This document shows, in pieces, positions 1 to 12,100 of a stretch of DNA of 64,000 nt. The stretch spans positions 197,798,208 to 197,862,207 of the forward strand of contig OV884058.1 in the NCBI GenBank assembly GCA_930367215.1, written 5' to 3'. Under the pieces are notes generated by a model. That model searched no databases, was not told where the DNA came from, and saw only the letters and a program-made list of their open reading frames with translations. The translations under genes and the position numbers were made by a program. The DNA comes from Pollenia angustigena. Its lineage: Eukaryota > Arthropoda > Insecta > Diptera > Polleniidae. How positions within the stretch are numbered: the stretch's first letter is position 1; every line of letters begins with the position of its first letter.

Positions 1-85
1 CCAGCCAGCCTGCCGGACGGACAACGTTAGTTCGACTCAGAAAGTTTTTCTGAGTAGATCGGTATACCTTAAGGTGGGTCTAGGA

Positions 86-1344
86 TAGGGCTGCCAGATG
101 TTTAAACCTATCAACCAGGACACATTGAAAAAATGGATAAAAAATAAATATCACCATTTTTACATAAACAGTTTTTTTGGCTCTCCTGAAAATTTAAGAA
201 TTTTGAGTTGTTACCTTTTAGTATTTATAAAAAAATCCAATAATATATAGAAAAAAAATTAACGTATGAAGTACATGTACATAAAAACGTTGAAAAAAAA
301 AATTAAATGTTGAGCTTAAAATTTTCTAAACTAAAATAATTTTTAGAAGATTGCACTTTTTCTAGAACTTCATTTCGGTCTTTGATATAGTTATAAAACA
401 GGTAGCATGTCATATTAAAATCAAACTTACATTGAATAATACTCTCCAGTGTTTCAGTCTTTAACGAGTTTCTTTCTTTAGTCCATTGAGCAGACTAATG
501 GCCATTTTCTCAATGTATCGATAAACTGGCTGTTACTTAATGTCAAGAAAAATTTATTAGAGCGATAAACTGTCCGTTAACGATTTTGGGTTTCTCAATA
601 TACCGACAAAAAACATTGTTTTTAGCTGGCAATACCTCTCAAAATACATGTTAAAGCTGGGAGTCAGCTGATTGAATTTATCTGTACGGCAAATAAAAGG
701 AAAATAACTAATTGGCAGATGGTTAGCTTTGCGACAGAATAGAAGCAAATTAGACATTGAGAAAACCAAGTTTCTTTAATTTGCAGTTTTTCGTTGGGAA
801 AAGAGATAATCGTATAATGAGAAAACGGCCATAAGTTTTTAACTTGAAAAAAATCAAACTCTTTTGATTATTCATCAACCAACTCGACAACTGTCAAACT
901 AATGAATTGACTAAGCCATACACGCTTTGATTTGGACAACGACTCAGTTGACAATTGAATTGAAACGTGTATGGGCTGCCTTAGAGAAAGCAATTTGTTA
1001 TCGGTTTTCGATTACTTATAAAAGTTGTTTACACGGTATAACTTTTTACAGCCACTAGTTGAAACAAAGTTTGAAAGAGGATTGACTATCATCTAATATT
1101 ATTGAAAGCTTTTACCAGCTTTACAGATAACAGTTGAATTTAATTAAAGTTCTTTATACAATTACCTTATGTTAGCAATGTTATAACAGAAATCTTAACC
1201 TTTGTTAACAACTAAAGCAAAAAACAAATTTGTTCTTCTTGACCTGTACAAAAAACCAGGACAATTTAATAGTGGACCAGGACACCAGGACAAGAAGTCT
1301 AAAACCAGGACAATCCTGGAAAACCAGGACGTATGGCAGGCCTA
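86..1344. mobile_element. Non-autonomous hAT-type DNA transposon
   Basis: The ends are inverted: the left begins tagggctgccagatg and the right, read on the minus strand, begins taggcctgccatac. A perfect 8-bp direct repeat, gtctagga, flanks the ends at 78-85 and 1345-1352. That TSD length and the tagggctgcca-type terminus are those of the hAT superfamily. No transposase remnant is visible. The right subterminal region (1255-1330) carries several direct copies of accaggac, also present near the left end at 114, which may be transposase-binding repeats (inference). Confidence 0.8.
496..834. repeat. Small inverted-repeat (MITE-like) insertion inside the hAT at 86-1344
   Basis: Imperfect inverted repeats, taatggccattttctca at 496 and its complement ending at 834 (tgagaaaacggccataa), bound about 340 bases of AT-rich sequence. 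I see no convincing target-site duplication, so it may be a separate MITE or internal structure of the host hAT. Confidence 0.35.
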
Positions 1345-1352
1345 GTCTAGGA

Positions 1353-2464
1353 CCACTATTTTAAGGCGTTACACACATCAGCACAAATGCATAATACCCT
1401 CTCCCCTATTGTGGTGCGGGTATAAAAAGTGCGCCTAATGTAAAGATTAAAGTAAGACGGTTTCGAAAGAATTATTTTTTTTTGTCGAACGTAAAAGTCG
1501 GCTTTTAAAATTTTTCGTTACATCTTTAACATTTAAATTCGAATCTTTAAGTATGGTATATTAAAGTTTTTCCCTCAAGTAGCTTTTGCTCTGAAAACCA
1601 TTGACCTCAAGTACACCGTTCTAGTATTTATCCACCAGCTCTCTTGCTACAACTCTAATGTACCACCCTTATGTCAGAAAATTAAAGCTCGCAAGTAATC
1701 ATTTATTTCTTCCAAATGAAGTGATCCGATAATGAAGTAGCAGAAGATGCCGATTGAAATGCTCTTTTCAAAGGATTTCTGACAAATAATCCTAAGACTT
1801 TCAGGTCCCAGCGCACTCACTTCTTCTCGGATATTCGCCTTAAGCGGTGGATGGTTCTTGGATTATGTTATTATTGCAGGAGGCTCGGAGTACTTCGTTT
1901 TCGGTGAGTTTTACTTATTTCGATGAGGGTTACCATTCACCCACCTAAAGTCTTAATTTGATCCTTCTTTGGCGGCCTCCATCTTTTTGTGAGACTTTTT
2001 TAATTTTTATAATTTTTTTTAAAGTTACACAAAAAAAAACATTTTATTTGCAGTAAATTAATTATAAATTATCTTATTATTTTTATAAAAAAAAAAAAAT
2101 CGTTAAAACAACGTCGTCAAAATATAAAAGCAAATCACAGATTATTGCTCCTTTGGCAACAAATTTATTAATTTTTGCAACCTTGTCATGTATACAATGT
2201 ATTTAAGAAATTTTTCGCAAGTTTTCATAGAATATTTTTAGCAAAAAAATCTTTTAAAATAAAAAATTGTGGTGCATTTTTTAATTTTCAAAATTATTTT
2301 TAGCCGCCGAATCAATGAATGCCGGTCCTTTCAAGACCATTCGCTAGAATGGGAACTCAAGTATAAATGCCTTAACAAAGACATAGAGTCAAAGCGGTCT
2401 TTTGCCCTTAGTGAACTAAAAAATGAAACTGACTGTTTTGTTTCAATTGTTTTTTCGTTTTGCT
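1353..2464. other. Unannotated non-coding stretch with one TATA-like site
   Basis: No open reading frame with recognisable homology. A TATA-like motif (ggtataaaaag) lies near 1418 downstream of a CT-rich tract, and similar CT-rich plus tataaag modules occur in repeats near 39050, 42510 and 62395, so it may be repeat-derived. The rest is AT-rich with short homopolymers. Confidence 0.4.
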
Positions 2465-2984
2465 ATGCTTTTTATACCCTTCACCACAGGGGGTGAATAG
2501 GGTATATATAAGTTTGGCATTCCGTTTGTAATTTCTATAATATTGTTGTTAGACCCTATCTAGGGATGAAACGATACCTCTAAGTTATCGATACTTTTAC
2601 TCGATGTGGTATCGCTCGAAAAGTATCGATACCTACTTAGAATCGAAAAAAATGTATCGATACTTAGTTACTTGTATGGGTACTTGTATCGGTTTGTATG
2701 ATAAAAGAATAGAAAGCAGCATTTAAAAACGTTCTTATTAGTGTTTTATTACTATACAATAAAATAAGAACTTCGACATATTAGAATTGTTGTGCAAAAC
2801 GATAAGTGTAAAGATTGAGACCACATTTAGTTACCACCTAGTACCAATTTCCGTTCGAAAAATCTTTTTTATCTTAGGAAACAACATTTATAGAACGTTC
2901 AGGATAACAACCTTCATTCACCTTTAATTCCAGAAATCAACAATGTCACTATGAATTTATCTTAAATGTAAATATGTATTTAAT

Positions 2985-3100
2985 TTCCTTTCAATAATTT
3001 CTCAAGCTCAAGGTCCGTTTTATATAAAGAATATTTATTTAAAATTTATCCAATATTTCGCTTTCTCAATGGATAGCTTCTTCAGGGATTTTTTGATTTT
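2985..3100 (-). repeat. Penelope-like element terminus (degenerate)
   Basis: Read on the minus strand this contains ccctgaagaagctatccat, then a cgaaatattgg motif and a gaccttgagcttgag-like end. The same order (cctgaagaag, cgaaatatcg, gaccttaagctcaag) closes the Penelope-like element at 34280-34365, so this is probably a solo terminal piece of a related element. Confidence 0.45.
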
Positions 3101-3134
3101 TTTATATTTCAAACAAATTTTTTAAAAAAGTATA

Positions 3135-4167
3135 CACAGAAAAAATTATTTTTCCAATTCAAACAAAAAATTTGTAGAATCAAACAATTTTTTGTCTTAA
3201 ATCGGTCCTACAAACAAATTCGCATATTCAAACAATTTATTTGCATTTTGTTTATTGAAAAAAAACGCCGATTTTTTCAAACAAATAATTTTACAGAATC
3301 AAACAAAAAGTTTACTGAAATTCATATACATAAATTTCAAACAAATAATTTTGCTGAATCAAACAAAAAAGTTTTGGCACAAGCAATGACGCGCACACAA
3401 GCAAGCACTGTTGGCGAAGATGAAGCAGAGCAGAGCGGCCGGCTGGCTTTGAGACACATTTTTTTGTTGGAATAATTTTTTAACGAAGTCATATTTATAC
3501 TCACAGTGTTTTTCTTCATCACTCACTGTTGCTTTATCCTTTCCTTTGCTAATGAAGAAGAAATGTAACCAAAAACGGCGGCAGACCGACTCGATATGTT
3601 TACCGCCATCATTCTATTTTTGTATTTGATGTATTTAAGCAAACTATTTGAAAAAATTGAATACGGGATTTTGTTTTTTTTTTTTACCAACTTTGAAACC
3701 AACCAAAAATTTATTTTGTTTCTTATAATGTGTTTTTTCTGCTGTTAAAAAAAAAATGAAACGTTTTTTTTTACCTGCTATTGTTTTTGTTGTTTTTTTA
3801 CTACAAACCTCGTCACGCTATTTTATCATTTTTCTTATTGCTGTACTTTTTTAAAGCGTCCAAAAAAAGACTGCATGTGTTTTTTGTTGTAGTTCTTATA
3901 TTTCACATAAAGAAGTGTTGCTTACAATCCATAAAAAAATGCAAAAAGACGACAACATTTCAGAGCGTTAAATATTTCATACAAAATTATGAAAACTTCA
4001 AACCAATAGCGCGCTTATTAAATTTTTGAAGAGTTGTCCACATTTTTGTTGGTTAAATAAAAATCAAACAAAAATATTGATTGAATCAGTAAAAAAATTT
4101 GTAGAAATCAAAAAAATTTTCAAACAAGCGTTTGTTTGAAAATAATTCGGCAATAATTTTTTCTGTG
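3135..4167. mobile_element. TA-flanked inverted-terminal repeat, family A copy 1
   Basis: Terminal inverted repeats cacagaaaaaattatt and aataattttttctgtg with flanking TA at 3133-3134 and 4168-4169. The interior has many caaacaaa motifs and a short GC-richer core near 3380-3445. Four other full or partial copies lie at 19941-21539, 40991-41404, 41405-42318 and 43778-44058. No transposase is recognisable. The TA duplication fits a Tc1/mariner-mobilised MITE, but the superfamily is not proven. Confidence 0.75.
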
Positions 4168-4245
4168 TAAATAATATTTAGAAGGTCGAAGAAATTAAGC
4201 TAAATAATTTATGTATTTTATTTTTAAATTGATAAATATATAATA

Positions 4246-4713
4246 AAGGGTGGTAAAACCATAATCCATGATGTTAATTGTGAGTCACACCTTATCGTCA
4301 AATTTTTTGTGCAACTTAAATTGACCTATCTTTGTTTCAGTATTTGACAACTTCGATTATTGAGAGGTACGCAATTGAGCAGCGCGTTAAGATTAATAAA
4401 GCCTTTTACGAAAATGGGCGTTCAATCAAAATGCATTTAATGCACATCGTGATTTTTTTGGTCAGTATAATCGACCAAATGTTTCCACAATCGGGAGAAT
4501 TGCGTGTAAATTTCAGCAAACCGGGTCTGTAGGAAATGGGAAAATATATGTGCATGCTCCCCAGTTAGTTCTGCGGCTGGCGGATTCTTCGAAAATGAGG
4601 TCGGCCAAGCAATTATCGTGAATGGTGTTCGCTATCGCGGGATGATAACGGACTTCCTATAGCCAGAAATTGAGGAAATGGACCTAGACGATATGTGGTT
4701 TATAGGTGTGGAC
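4246..4713 (+). pseudogene. Mariner-like transposase stub (degenerate)
   Basis: The left end reads aagggtggtaaaacc after a TA, like the termini of the mariner copies at 17697 and 29881. Frame pieces give an N-terminal segment ERYAIEQRVKINKAFYENG (about 4370-4430) and, in another frame, VNGVRYRGMI and EEMDLDDMWF (4620-4700), which match the same family's transposase. A stop and frameshifts interrupt it and the catalytic C-terminal half is missing: the copy breaks at the hAT inserted at 4714. Non-functional. Confidence 0.7.
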
Positions 4714-5454
4714 TAGGGATGCCAAACGGGACCAGGTTTTTTGAAACCCGGGATTCGGGATTTTTAATTAAAAAAGGGATCCCGGGACGGATCGGGATTT
4801 CATATATAAAAGCCAATTTTAAAATTCATATAATTATAATTTAATGTTTATGTATAAGAATTAAAACAAATTAATTCATGAAGAAAATTAAACTCATTAC
4901 AAAATAAAACTGTTTAATGTATTCTTTTAAAGTAATATGGAAGTATTATGTATTAAAACTTATATTTTAAAAAGATTCTTAAACAAATTAATGACGTCAG
5001 ATAATTGATACCTTATTTAATCGCAAACATATGCTGCCGACGAAACCAATATTCGCATTCAACACTTCTGGGTGGTATCCGAAATAAATAACTACATATA
5101 TGCTATATGACAATATTTAATTTATTTTATCTCAATTATATATATGCAAGTATTAATCTAATAAAATAAACTTATATGTGTCAAAAGACCTTTGGTAGAA
5201 CTCCCTTAAGTTGTTAACACCTTTTTGCACAACTTGCATTTTGCGTGCGCAGTTCTATTATCATCCACTTAAAAAAAAGACCCACCATCTGATTTTGTTT
5301 TCGTGGTACATAATGCATTGCATGTAACATTTATTCACTTGTGACTTTTTTTGTAACCAGTTAAAAATTAGATTTATGGCCAGTATGATTAAATATTGAA
5401 TTTGTACTAAGCCCAAAATCTCGGGATTTTCGGTATTCGGGATTGGCATCCCTA
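4714..5454. mobile_element. Non-autonomous hAT-type element, 741 bp
   Basis: The termini are tagggatgccaa and ttggcatcccta (complementary), flanked by 8-bp repeats gtgtggac (4706-4713) and gtgtttac (5455-5462), which differ at two positions. Subterminal cccgggattcggga-type repeats are present on both sides. No coding capacity. It is nested in the mariner stub, itself nested in the hAT at 2561-5666. Confidence 0.75.
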
Positions 5455-5930
5455 GTGTTTACTGATCAAACGGTTTCTTGATACCGTTAATGCTGTCCCA
5501 GCTTTGGAAAATAATCAAAATTTAAGATTAATTTCAATATTAAAGTTAAACGATTACTTTTGACCGATACCGAGTATTTTTTTACCGATACTACTTGGTA
5601 CTCGGTTGCTAAGTATCGATTACAAAAAATACTTGGTACTTATATAAAAGTATCGTTTCATCCCTAACCCTATCAAGTATAAATATTCAGGGGCCTTTTG
5701 AGGAGCGATGTTGATTTAACGATGTCCGTCTGTCCGTCTGTCCGGTAAAATGGGTTTTCCGAAGACCCCATATATTATGGGGGCCAGGTTATTAAACATT
5801 TATGTCACATATGGTCCGGAATTGTTTGCTATTGAAATTTAGCAAGATCGGTCCACAAATGGCTGAGATATGAGTAAAAAACCACGACTGCCTCAAATTT
5901 TTCCCTTTAAAGGTTCAATTAGACGTGACA

Positions 5931-6040
5931 TTACCATACCAACACTGTATTACTAAAACGACATAAACATACAATACAAACCAATTCAATTTTGGTTTCT
6001 AGGGTCATACAGTGGCTATGGTAATACAGTGTTATTAATG
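5931..6040. repeat. Short hairpin repeat
   Basis: cattaccataccaacactg on the left and cagtgttattaatg on the right are imperfect inverted copies around a core of about 60 bases. Function unknown. It may be a small MITE. Confidence 0.35.
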
Positions 6041-6063
6041 TGTTTTTTTGTTGTTGTTTTTTT

Positions 6064-6576
6064 ATACCCTTCACTACAAGTGGTGGATTTTATTTGTAAT
6101 GTACATAAACACGTGTTTTGTTTTACGCATACACATACACATTAATGCATTTATATGATATGCCGCTCAAATAAAGAACCAAACTCATAGACTCAATATA
6201 TTTTAATTTAACGCTTCTTTAGTAAAAGCATTCGTAGCCGATTTCTTAAGTTGTCTCCTGCGACAGATGATATGGCCAGTTCGAATCCCAAAAAGAATTG
6301 TTTTTCATTTTTTTTTTTAATTTTTTTATGTTCTAAAAAACGATTTTAAGATTATAAAAAGAATTTCAAACATCAACTTTGGCAAAAGAGGAAACGGGCT
6401 TAGGTACATATATAAATTTTTTGTTTTTTTATATTCTTCGGCATGACGAAATGAAAAGTTAACGTGGCTTAATTAATATCTATTTATACCTATCTAAAGA
6501 ACGTTATTTATGTATATAACTTTTTGTTCTTATCTCATCATGGTGAAGGGTATATAACATTCGGCATAGATGTGCG
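6064..6576 (+). mobile_element. mini-me/DINE-like repeat fragment
   Basis: It starts with ttataccctt cactacaagtggtgg and ends with ggtgaagggtatataacatt then cggcata, the same end motifs as the mini-me-like copies at 2465 and 24210. Between them, at 6280-6300, is a tRNA B-box-like motif (agttcgaatcc). No coding capacity. Confidence 0.45.
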
Positions 6577-7251
6577 ACTTTTATTTTCTCAAACAACTTT
6601 TTTCTGCGACTTTTCAAAAATTTCTAACGGTAACCCTGATTTCGATTTTCACGTTCGCAGGGCACCTTTTGAATCGGTTTGGACAGTTCTTCCTTTTTTT
6701 TTATTGCAAAGTTGTGTTAATTGCGGGTGAACATTTGTTATTTTTTTTTTTTTTTTTGCTTGTTTGCTGTTAAAGTGGGTGTGAAAAATGGAAAGCAAAA
6801 GTAAGTAAAAATATTATTTCAAAGACATTTATAAAATAATTATATTTCTAGTAAATAAATAAGCAGCTCGTAATGACCGATAATGAACCGATAAAAATGT
6901 AAGATAACATTGGTTTTGAAGTAATACACAGGTTAATTCAAGGCGAATTCATTACAGGTAATCTCGGTAATACAACAAGTACAACTCCTATAGAAATCAC
7001 AAGCAATTTTTTTTTGTTAAATTATTGTAAAAAGTCAAAAACATAAACAAGATAAAATAGAAACAAAGATAATAAACAAAATTTTAACATCCAACAAGCG
7101 CAAAGCTAAAAAGAAAGTTATAAGCAGGGCTGTTAAGTTCACCAGTAATGAATTCACCATGGAGTAGAAATAAAATCACGTACAATTTGGGTGATTCTGC
7201 TCACAATTTCTTATGGAGAATTATGTAATGAAGCTAATAGTCGGGGGTTTT
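6577..7251. other. Non-coding flank of the LINE, with one MITE-like inverted end
   Basis: A caaggcgaattcattac end at 6939 belongs to the family C terminus seen at 15480, 16639, 46325 and 47904. An approximate inverted partner (gtaatgaattcacc) lies near 7143-7156. A short ATG at 6788 runs into a good donor-like aaaagtaagt, with tttctag at 6846, but no longer frame can be followed. Confidence 0.35.
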
Positions 7252-7364
7252 TTTTTTCCCTCGCGAATGGGTAGTCATCTTGCCGCGATGCGAGGGCTTA
7301 AGTACAAGGACGTTTAGAGTCATGCTGGCGGTAGTGACGTCAGTCAAGACCGGTAGGGCCTCCC

Positions 7365-9168
7365 ATGCCAGAAGGGTCTAAACCGAGTACGAACCAAGAA
7401 CTACCCCCCCCCCTGTCTATTAGCGTCTGTTTTCTCCTAGTTGGAGCGGCTAATGACTATGCGTCCGCTGGCCTTTTACGGTCAACTGTTAGGCCTCCTG
7501 AAGGCCGTCGGTCCGCAATAAAATCCATCAGCGTCTGTTCTCATATTGAGCGGCTGATGGTCTGCGTCTGTCTCCAGAGGAGCGGCAGGTATTCTTTCGC
7601 CTGGCAGTTAGGCATAAAATGCAACCCCAATTCACCCCCCCCCGAAATGTCCGAAAATGCATGCCCTAAGTATCCGGCAAAGGGCTTCATAATCCCCGGA
7701 GACCCTACTACTACAGCGTCGGTATCAGGCTGTAGTATGTTGAATGCTACTGAGACCTCGTCTAGCAAGGTGGTTGCGCCAGGCTCTGCTAGACGGTTAG
7801 CTACTAGTGCGCAAAAACACACGACTAAGCCGTCAGGCGGTCGTAAACCAAGCTTGGTGCAGGGTTCTTCGAAACCAGGTACCTCTAAGGCTTCCCAGGT
7901 CCGGACGGGAGAAAAACCTGTCAAAACCCCTTCCTCGGGTGCTGGCTTGACGGTACAGACTCAGTCTGCCAGAAATCCAGTTTCCCATGTGCCGAAACCT
8001 GTGCAAAGAGAGCACACGAAGAATGATTCGATGCTCTCTGATGCACCTCCCTTAGCCTCTACGGCACCTACCAAAAAAACCCCAAAGGCACATAAATGCA
8101 TCTAAACGGGCCTTCACAACCAGGCGCTCCGCCTACAAAATCATTAGCCGACTTGGTGAAAAACCGGTTGGTGAGCTCACTGAGCAGGAGAAAACTTCTC
8201 TTCAGTGGGCAAAAACCCATATTGAGGGTTTAAAACGTGGACCTCCCTCTGCAGAGGAAGGCAATCCTGAACGGAAGCCAACCGAAGCAGCGCCTAAACG
8301 GCAACGGTCAGGGGAGGACACACTTCCTGGGACTAAACGGTCCAAATATACGCCTCAACGGCCGCAAAACAGGTCGTACAAAGATGTGGCTAAAGACCAC
8401 CTCATTTGGGCGATCATTGACCGCAACGCCAGTGACGGCACCATTTCATCCAAGAACTGGAAGCTGGTTGTCGTCGCACTTAGTAGGGCGTTCCTTAATG
8501 TCTTAAGGGGTAACCCTGGACCACCACCACAATGTGAAGATGCCGGCTGGTATCAAGGTCACATTAAACTGATAGCGTGTGCAGATGAGCGTTCAGCGCT
8601 GCTGTACAAGGCTGCCGTGGAGTCCCTGGGGGAAGTTTGGCAGGGCGCTAAGATTGAGGCAATACCTCTGGCCGATGTACCGCAAAGGCCCAGATCTATT
8701 GCCAAGATCCCCGCTGAGCCATCCGACCCCAAGGAGATCCTGGAAATTATACAGATCAGTAACCCCCAGCTACCCACACAGGACTGGAAAGTAGTGAGGG
8801 TTTCTGAATCTGTTGAAGAGTCCAGGAAGGCCACTGTTATAATAAACAGTGACTCTCTGCCGTCACTTCGGAAGACACAGGGGAAGATATTCTATGGATT
8901 TGGAACTATCTTCCTCCGAGTCTACAAAGGTGATGACAAAGGGAAGCCTCAAGCTCCGGTGACTACCACAACAGCAACAGCATCAACGGAGCATATGGAA
9001 GACGATTCCGCTACGTCATCGGCCAATGAAGACACTCAATCGGTCAGTGGACTTGTGGGTGACTTCTTTGGCAAGATGGAAGTGGCGGACGATGAGGACA
9101 TCCTTCTGGAATCGGACGACGACCCAGAGGATGCCAACGTCACAGTCGTTCATAGCGATGAACTATGA
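7365..9168 (+). pseudogene. LINE ORF1, gag-like protein, one frameshift
   Basis: Two open segments, 7365-8105 and the reading frame from about 8085 to 9168, join if one frameshift is assumed in the homopolymer-rich stretch near 8068-8100 (aaaaaaacccc). The first part is Ser/Thr/Pro/Lys-rich and probably disordered. The second contains basic and acidic stretches, then a globular part (WAIIDRN, NVLRGNPGPPP, WYQGHIKLI), and ends in an acidic tail. The arrangement resembles ORF1 of LOA-group LINEs, whose product binds element RNA. I see no CCHC zinc knuckles. The start at 7365 is uncertain, since no clear initiation context decides it. The stop at 9166-9168 overlaps the next ATG. The frameshift could be a real lesion or a sequencing error at the homopolymer. 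Confidence 0.75.
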
Positions 9169-12100
9169 TGAAGGTTACACAAACCAACCTTCATCACTCT
9201 AAAGCGGCGTCAGCTGCCCTTCTCCTCCGATTGGCTTCAGGCACGGAGGAGCTTATATGTATCCAAGAACCATTGTTGTATAGAGACAGGGTTTGCGGAC
9301 TCAGTTTACGGCTATAGTACTCTGTACGCAGCCGATCAAGGTAAGACCAGGGCTTGCGTTATGGTCAAAAACATCCTTAAAGCTTTCATTCTTTCTGATT
9401 TTAGCGATAAGGACACCTGCACTGTCGCAGTAGAATGCAGAACCAGAACAGTTTGGTTCATGAGCTGCTACATGGCACACGATCAGGGTGCTAATCCACC
9501 AAACTCCACAACCAGGAAGGCGATGTCGTATGCCAGCAGGCGCAACATCCCCCTAATAATATGTGCTGATGCTAATGCACATCATACCATCTGGGGAAGC
9601 TCGGATGTCAATCCACGAGGTGAGTCGCTTTTGGACTTCATAGTAGAAAATGAACTAACAGTAGTTAATAGGGGTAGTGAGCCCACCTTTATTGTAACTA
9701 ACAGAAGGGAGGTTCTTGATGTTACGCTTATTAGTGATAAGTTCGCGGATATGATTAGCGATTGGAATGTGTCAAAGGACTGTTCCCTCTCTGATCACAT
9801 GTATATTGATTTCAATTTCTCCTTTAGAGTTGATTCAGCTAAACCCTACACGAACAGAAGAAGGACCAACTGGTCTATCTATGCGAGTGTACTCGAGGAC
9901 AAGCTGCCTATGGGCCCGGTTCTCATAGACAGTGTGTCCATGCTCGACTCCGCAGTGGAGTCTTTGACTGGTGTCTTAATTGAGGCAACGAACGAATCCT
10001 GTAAAATAATCGACAGGAAGGGCAAAGCTAAGCCCATATGGTGGAATGCGGAGATTGCTGAAAAACGCAAAGAAAGCAGGAAACTCTTTAATGAGGCAAA
10101 ACGTAATGGTGTTTGGAACAGTTACAAGTCCTCAGTAAATGGATTCAAAAATCTTATAAGGAAGGCCAAGAGACAGTCATGGAGGAATTTCTGCAGCGAC
10201 GTGGAAAACTCCTCGGAGACAAGTCGGCTACGTAAGATTTTATCCTCTAAACCAGCTATTCCATCGTATATACGGAAGATGGACGGATCCTGGACCACAA
10301 ACAGTCGGGACTCCCTTGAGGTCCTGATGAATACACACTTCCCAGGTTGCACTGATGATGTGCCTAGGGAGGTAACATTTACTGGCACTCGGGATATCTC
10401 TAATATTCCGATAACTCGCCATCGTGTGGAATGGGCGGTCAAAAGCTTCCATCCCTTTAAATCTCCAGGTCCGGATGGCATTATCCCAGCGGATCTACAA
10501 AAGAACCTGGGAATATTGATGCCATGGCTCTTGGCAATTTTTAGAGCCTGCCTGAGTCTCTCATATGTCCCATTAACTTGGACAACATATAAGATCGTCT
10601 TCATCCCCAAGAGTGGGAAGACATCTCACACTATGGCTAAGGACTTTAGACCAATTAGTCTATCCTCCTTTCTACTGAAAACACTGGAGAGGATTTTGGA
10701 TAGTCATATAAGATCATCGTTAGGACACAATTCCTTGTCACTGGCTCAACACGCCTACACGAAGGGAAGGTCCACGGAAACTGCGCTTCACTCATTGGTG
10801 GGCCACATAGAGAGATCCCTGCACTACAAGGAATTTGCCTTAGTTGCATTCCTAGATATTGAGGGCGCTTTCAACAACGTTGAACCTGAATCGGTTATTA
10901 ACGCAATGAGACATTTGGAAATCGACCCGGCGATTATTCAATTTGTCAGCAGTATCCTGCACTTCAGGCGTATTGAATCCAACTTGGGCGCCTCGAACAT
11001 CTCCAAGGTTGCGACTAGGGGCACCCCGCAAGGCGGTGTACTCTCACCATTACTTTGGAATCTGAATATGAATACCCTACTCAGGGCCATGGAAAGGACG
11101 TGCTGCAGAACGGTTGCTTATGCGGATGACGTTGCAGTTGTGGCTCTGGGTAAAGATCCCAGACTATTGTCTGAACTAATGGAGTCCGCATTGGACGTCC
11201 TAACAAAATGGTGCCAGGGATGTGGACTGGATGTAAATCCTTCCAAAACGGAACTGGTACTTTTCACAAGGAGATACAAAATTCCCAAATTTGATACCCC
11301 GAGGATAAAGGGGATCTCGCTGGAACTGTCTGACAGCGCCAAGTATCTTGGGCTAATATTGGACAGCAAACTGAACTGGAGGATGAACACCATTTCCAGG
11401 ACTAATAAGGCGGCAACTGCATTATATTGCTGCAAAGGGGCCATTGGCCTAAACTGGGGAATTAACCCGAGAAATGTATATTGGCTATACGAATGTGTCA
11501 TTAAACCCATTCTATTCTACGGGGCAGCTGTTTGGTGGCCGGCACTCGAGGTGAAGAGTCATCAAATTAGGTTTGAACGTACAATGAGAATGGTGGCGAT
11601 AGCGGTAACAGGTGCCATTAGAACAACCCCCTCTAAGGCACTGTTTACGATTTTAAACTGGTTACCACCAGACATTTTGGCGAAAAGTTTAGCTGCGAAC
11701 GCGGCGGTAAGACTAAGGGCCACCGGAGCATGGAGGGATTACAATATCGGACATGCTAATATTCTGAACGAAATTAATTGGAACATGGATGTTGATTATG
11801 TCACACCCGAACCAATCTTTGATCCTGGCTTCACGGTAAGCATTTTGGATAATGTGGTTCACTATGATGACCTACAAATTCCCGCGAACGCAATTCAAAT
11901 TTTCACGGACGGGTCTAAAACACTGTGTGGTGTCGGTTCTGGCATATACTCCGAGCAGCTAAACTGGAGCATTCCTATAAGGCTGCCGGACCACTGCAGT
12001 GTCATCCAGGCCGAGATAATGGCCATCTACACAGCCGCGAGACGCATCCGGTACGGTGATATATCTGGAAGGGATATTCACATTATTACCGACAGCAAGG

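Larger units (their letters stand above)
2561..5666. mobile_element. 3.1 kb hAT-type element holding three nested insertions
   Basis: The termini are tagggatgaaacgatac on the left and its near-exact complement gtatcgtttcatcccta on the right. A perfect 8-bp TSD, accctatc, lies at 2553-2560 and 5667-5674, and removing the element rejoins the flanking mini-me-like repeat. Subterminal repeats of tatcgatac occur at both ends. It contains no transposase of its own. Inside are a Penelope-type terminus, a TA-flanked repeat (3135-4167), a mariner stub and another hAT (4714-5454). Confidence 0.85.
2465..5900 (+). mobile_element. mini-me/DINE-like dispersed repeat, split by a hAT insertion
   Basis: The left part (2465-2560) has the ttttatacccttcaccacag head and a gggtatatata block. 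After the hAT inserted at 2561-5666 it resumes with aagtataaatattcagg, then the (GTCY)n block gtccgtctgtccgtctgtcc near 5726 and the segment agatcggtccacaaatggc. This order matches the dipteran mini-me family, described in the literature as carrying a TA tract and a GTCY proto-microsatellite and later grouped with Helitron-like DINE elements. Non-coding. The end near 5900 is approximate. Confidence 0.6.

Noticed and set aside
3781..4029. Short Phe/Leu-rich protein with membrane-like segments (also at 41958-42200)
   Set aside because: The same frame appears in family A repeat copies with frameshifts between them, and there is no homology. It is translation of T-rich repeat DNA.
6236..6300. tRNA-like SINE with agttcgaatcc B box
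   Set aside because: No convincing A box at the right distance and no second copy in the window. Left as a motif within the mini-me-like fragment.
6788..6860. First coding exon of a host gene (ATG with gtaagt donor and tttctag acceptor)
   Set aside because: Joining across gives only a few codons before a stop. No support without transcript data.
7541..7924. Minus-strand frames opposite the LINE ORFs (here and at 10122-10610, 11118-11510, 12078-12344)
   Set aside because: Shadow frames of the GC-richer LINE coding strand with no domains.
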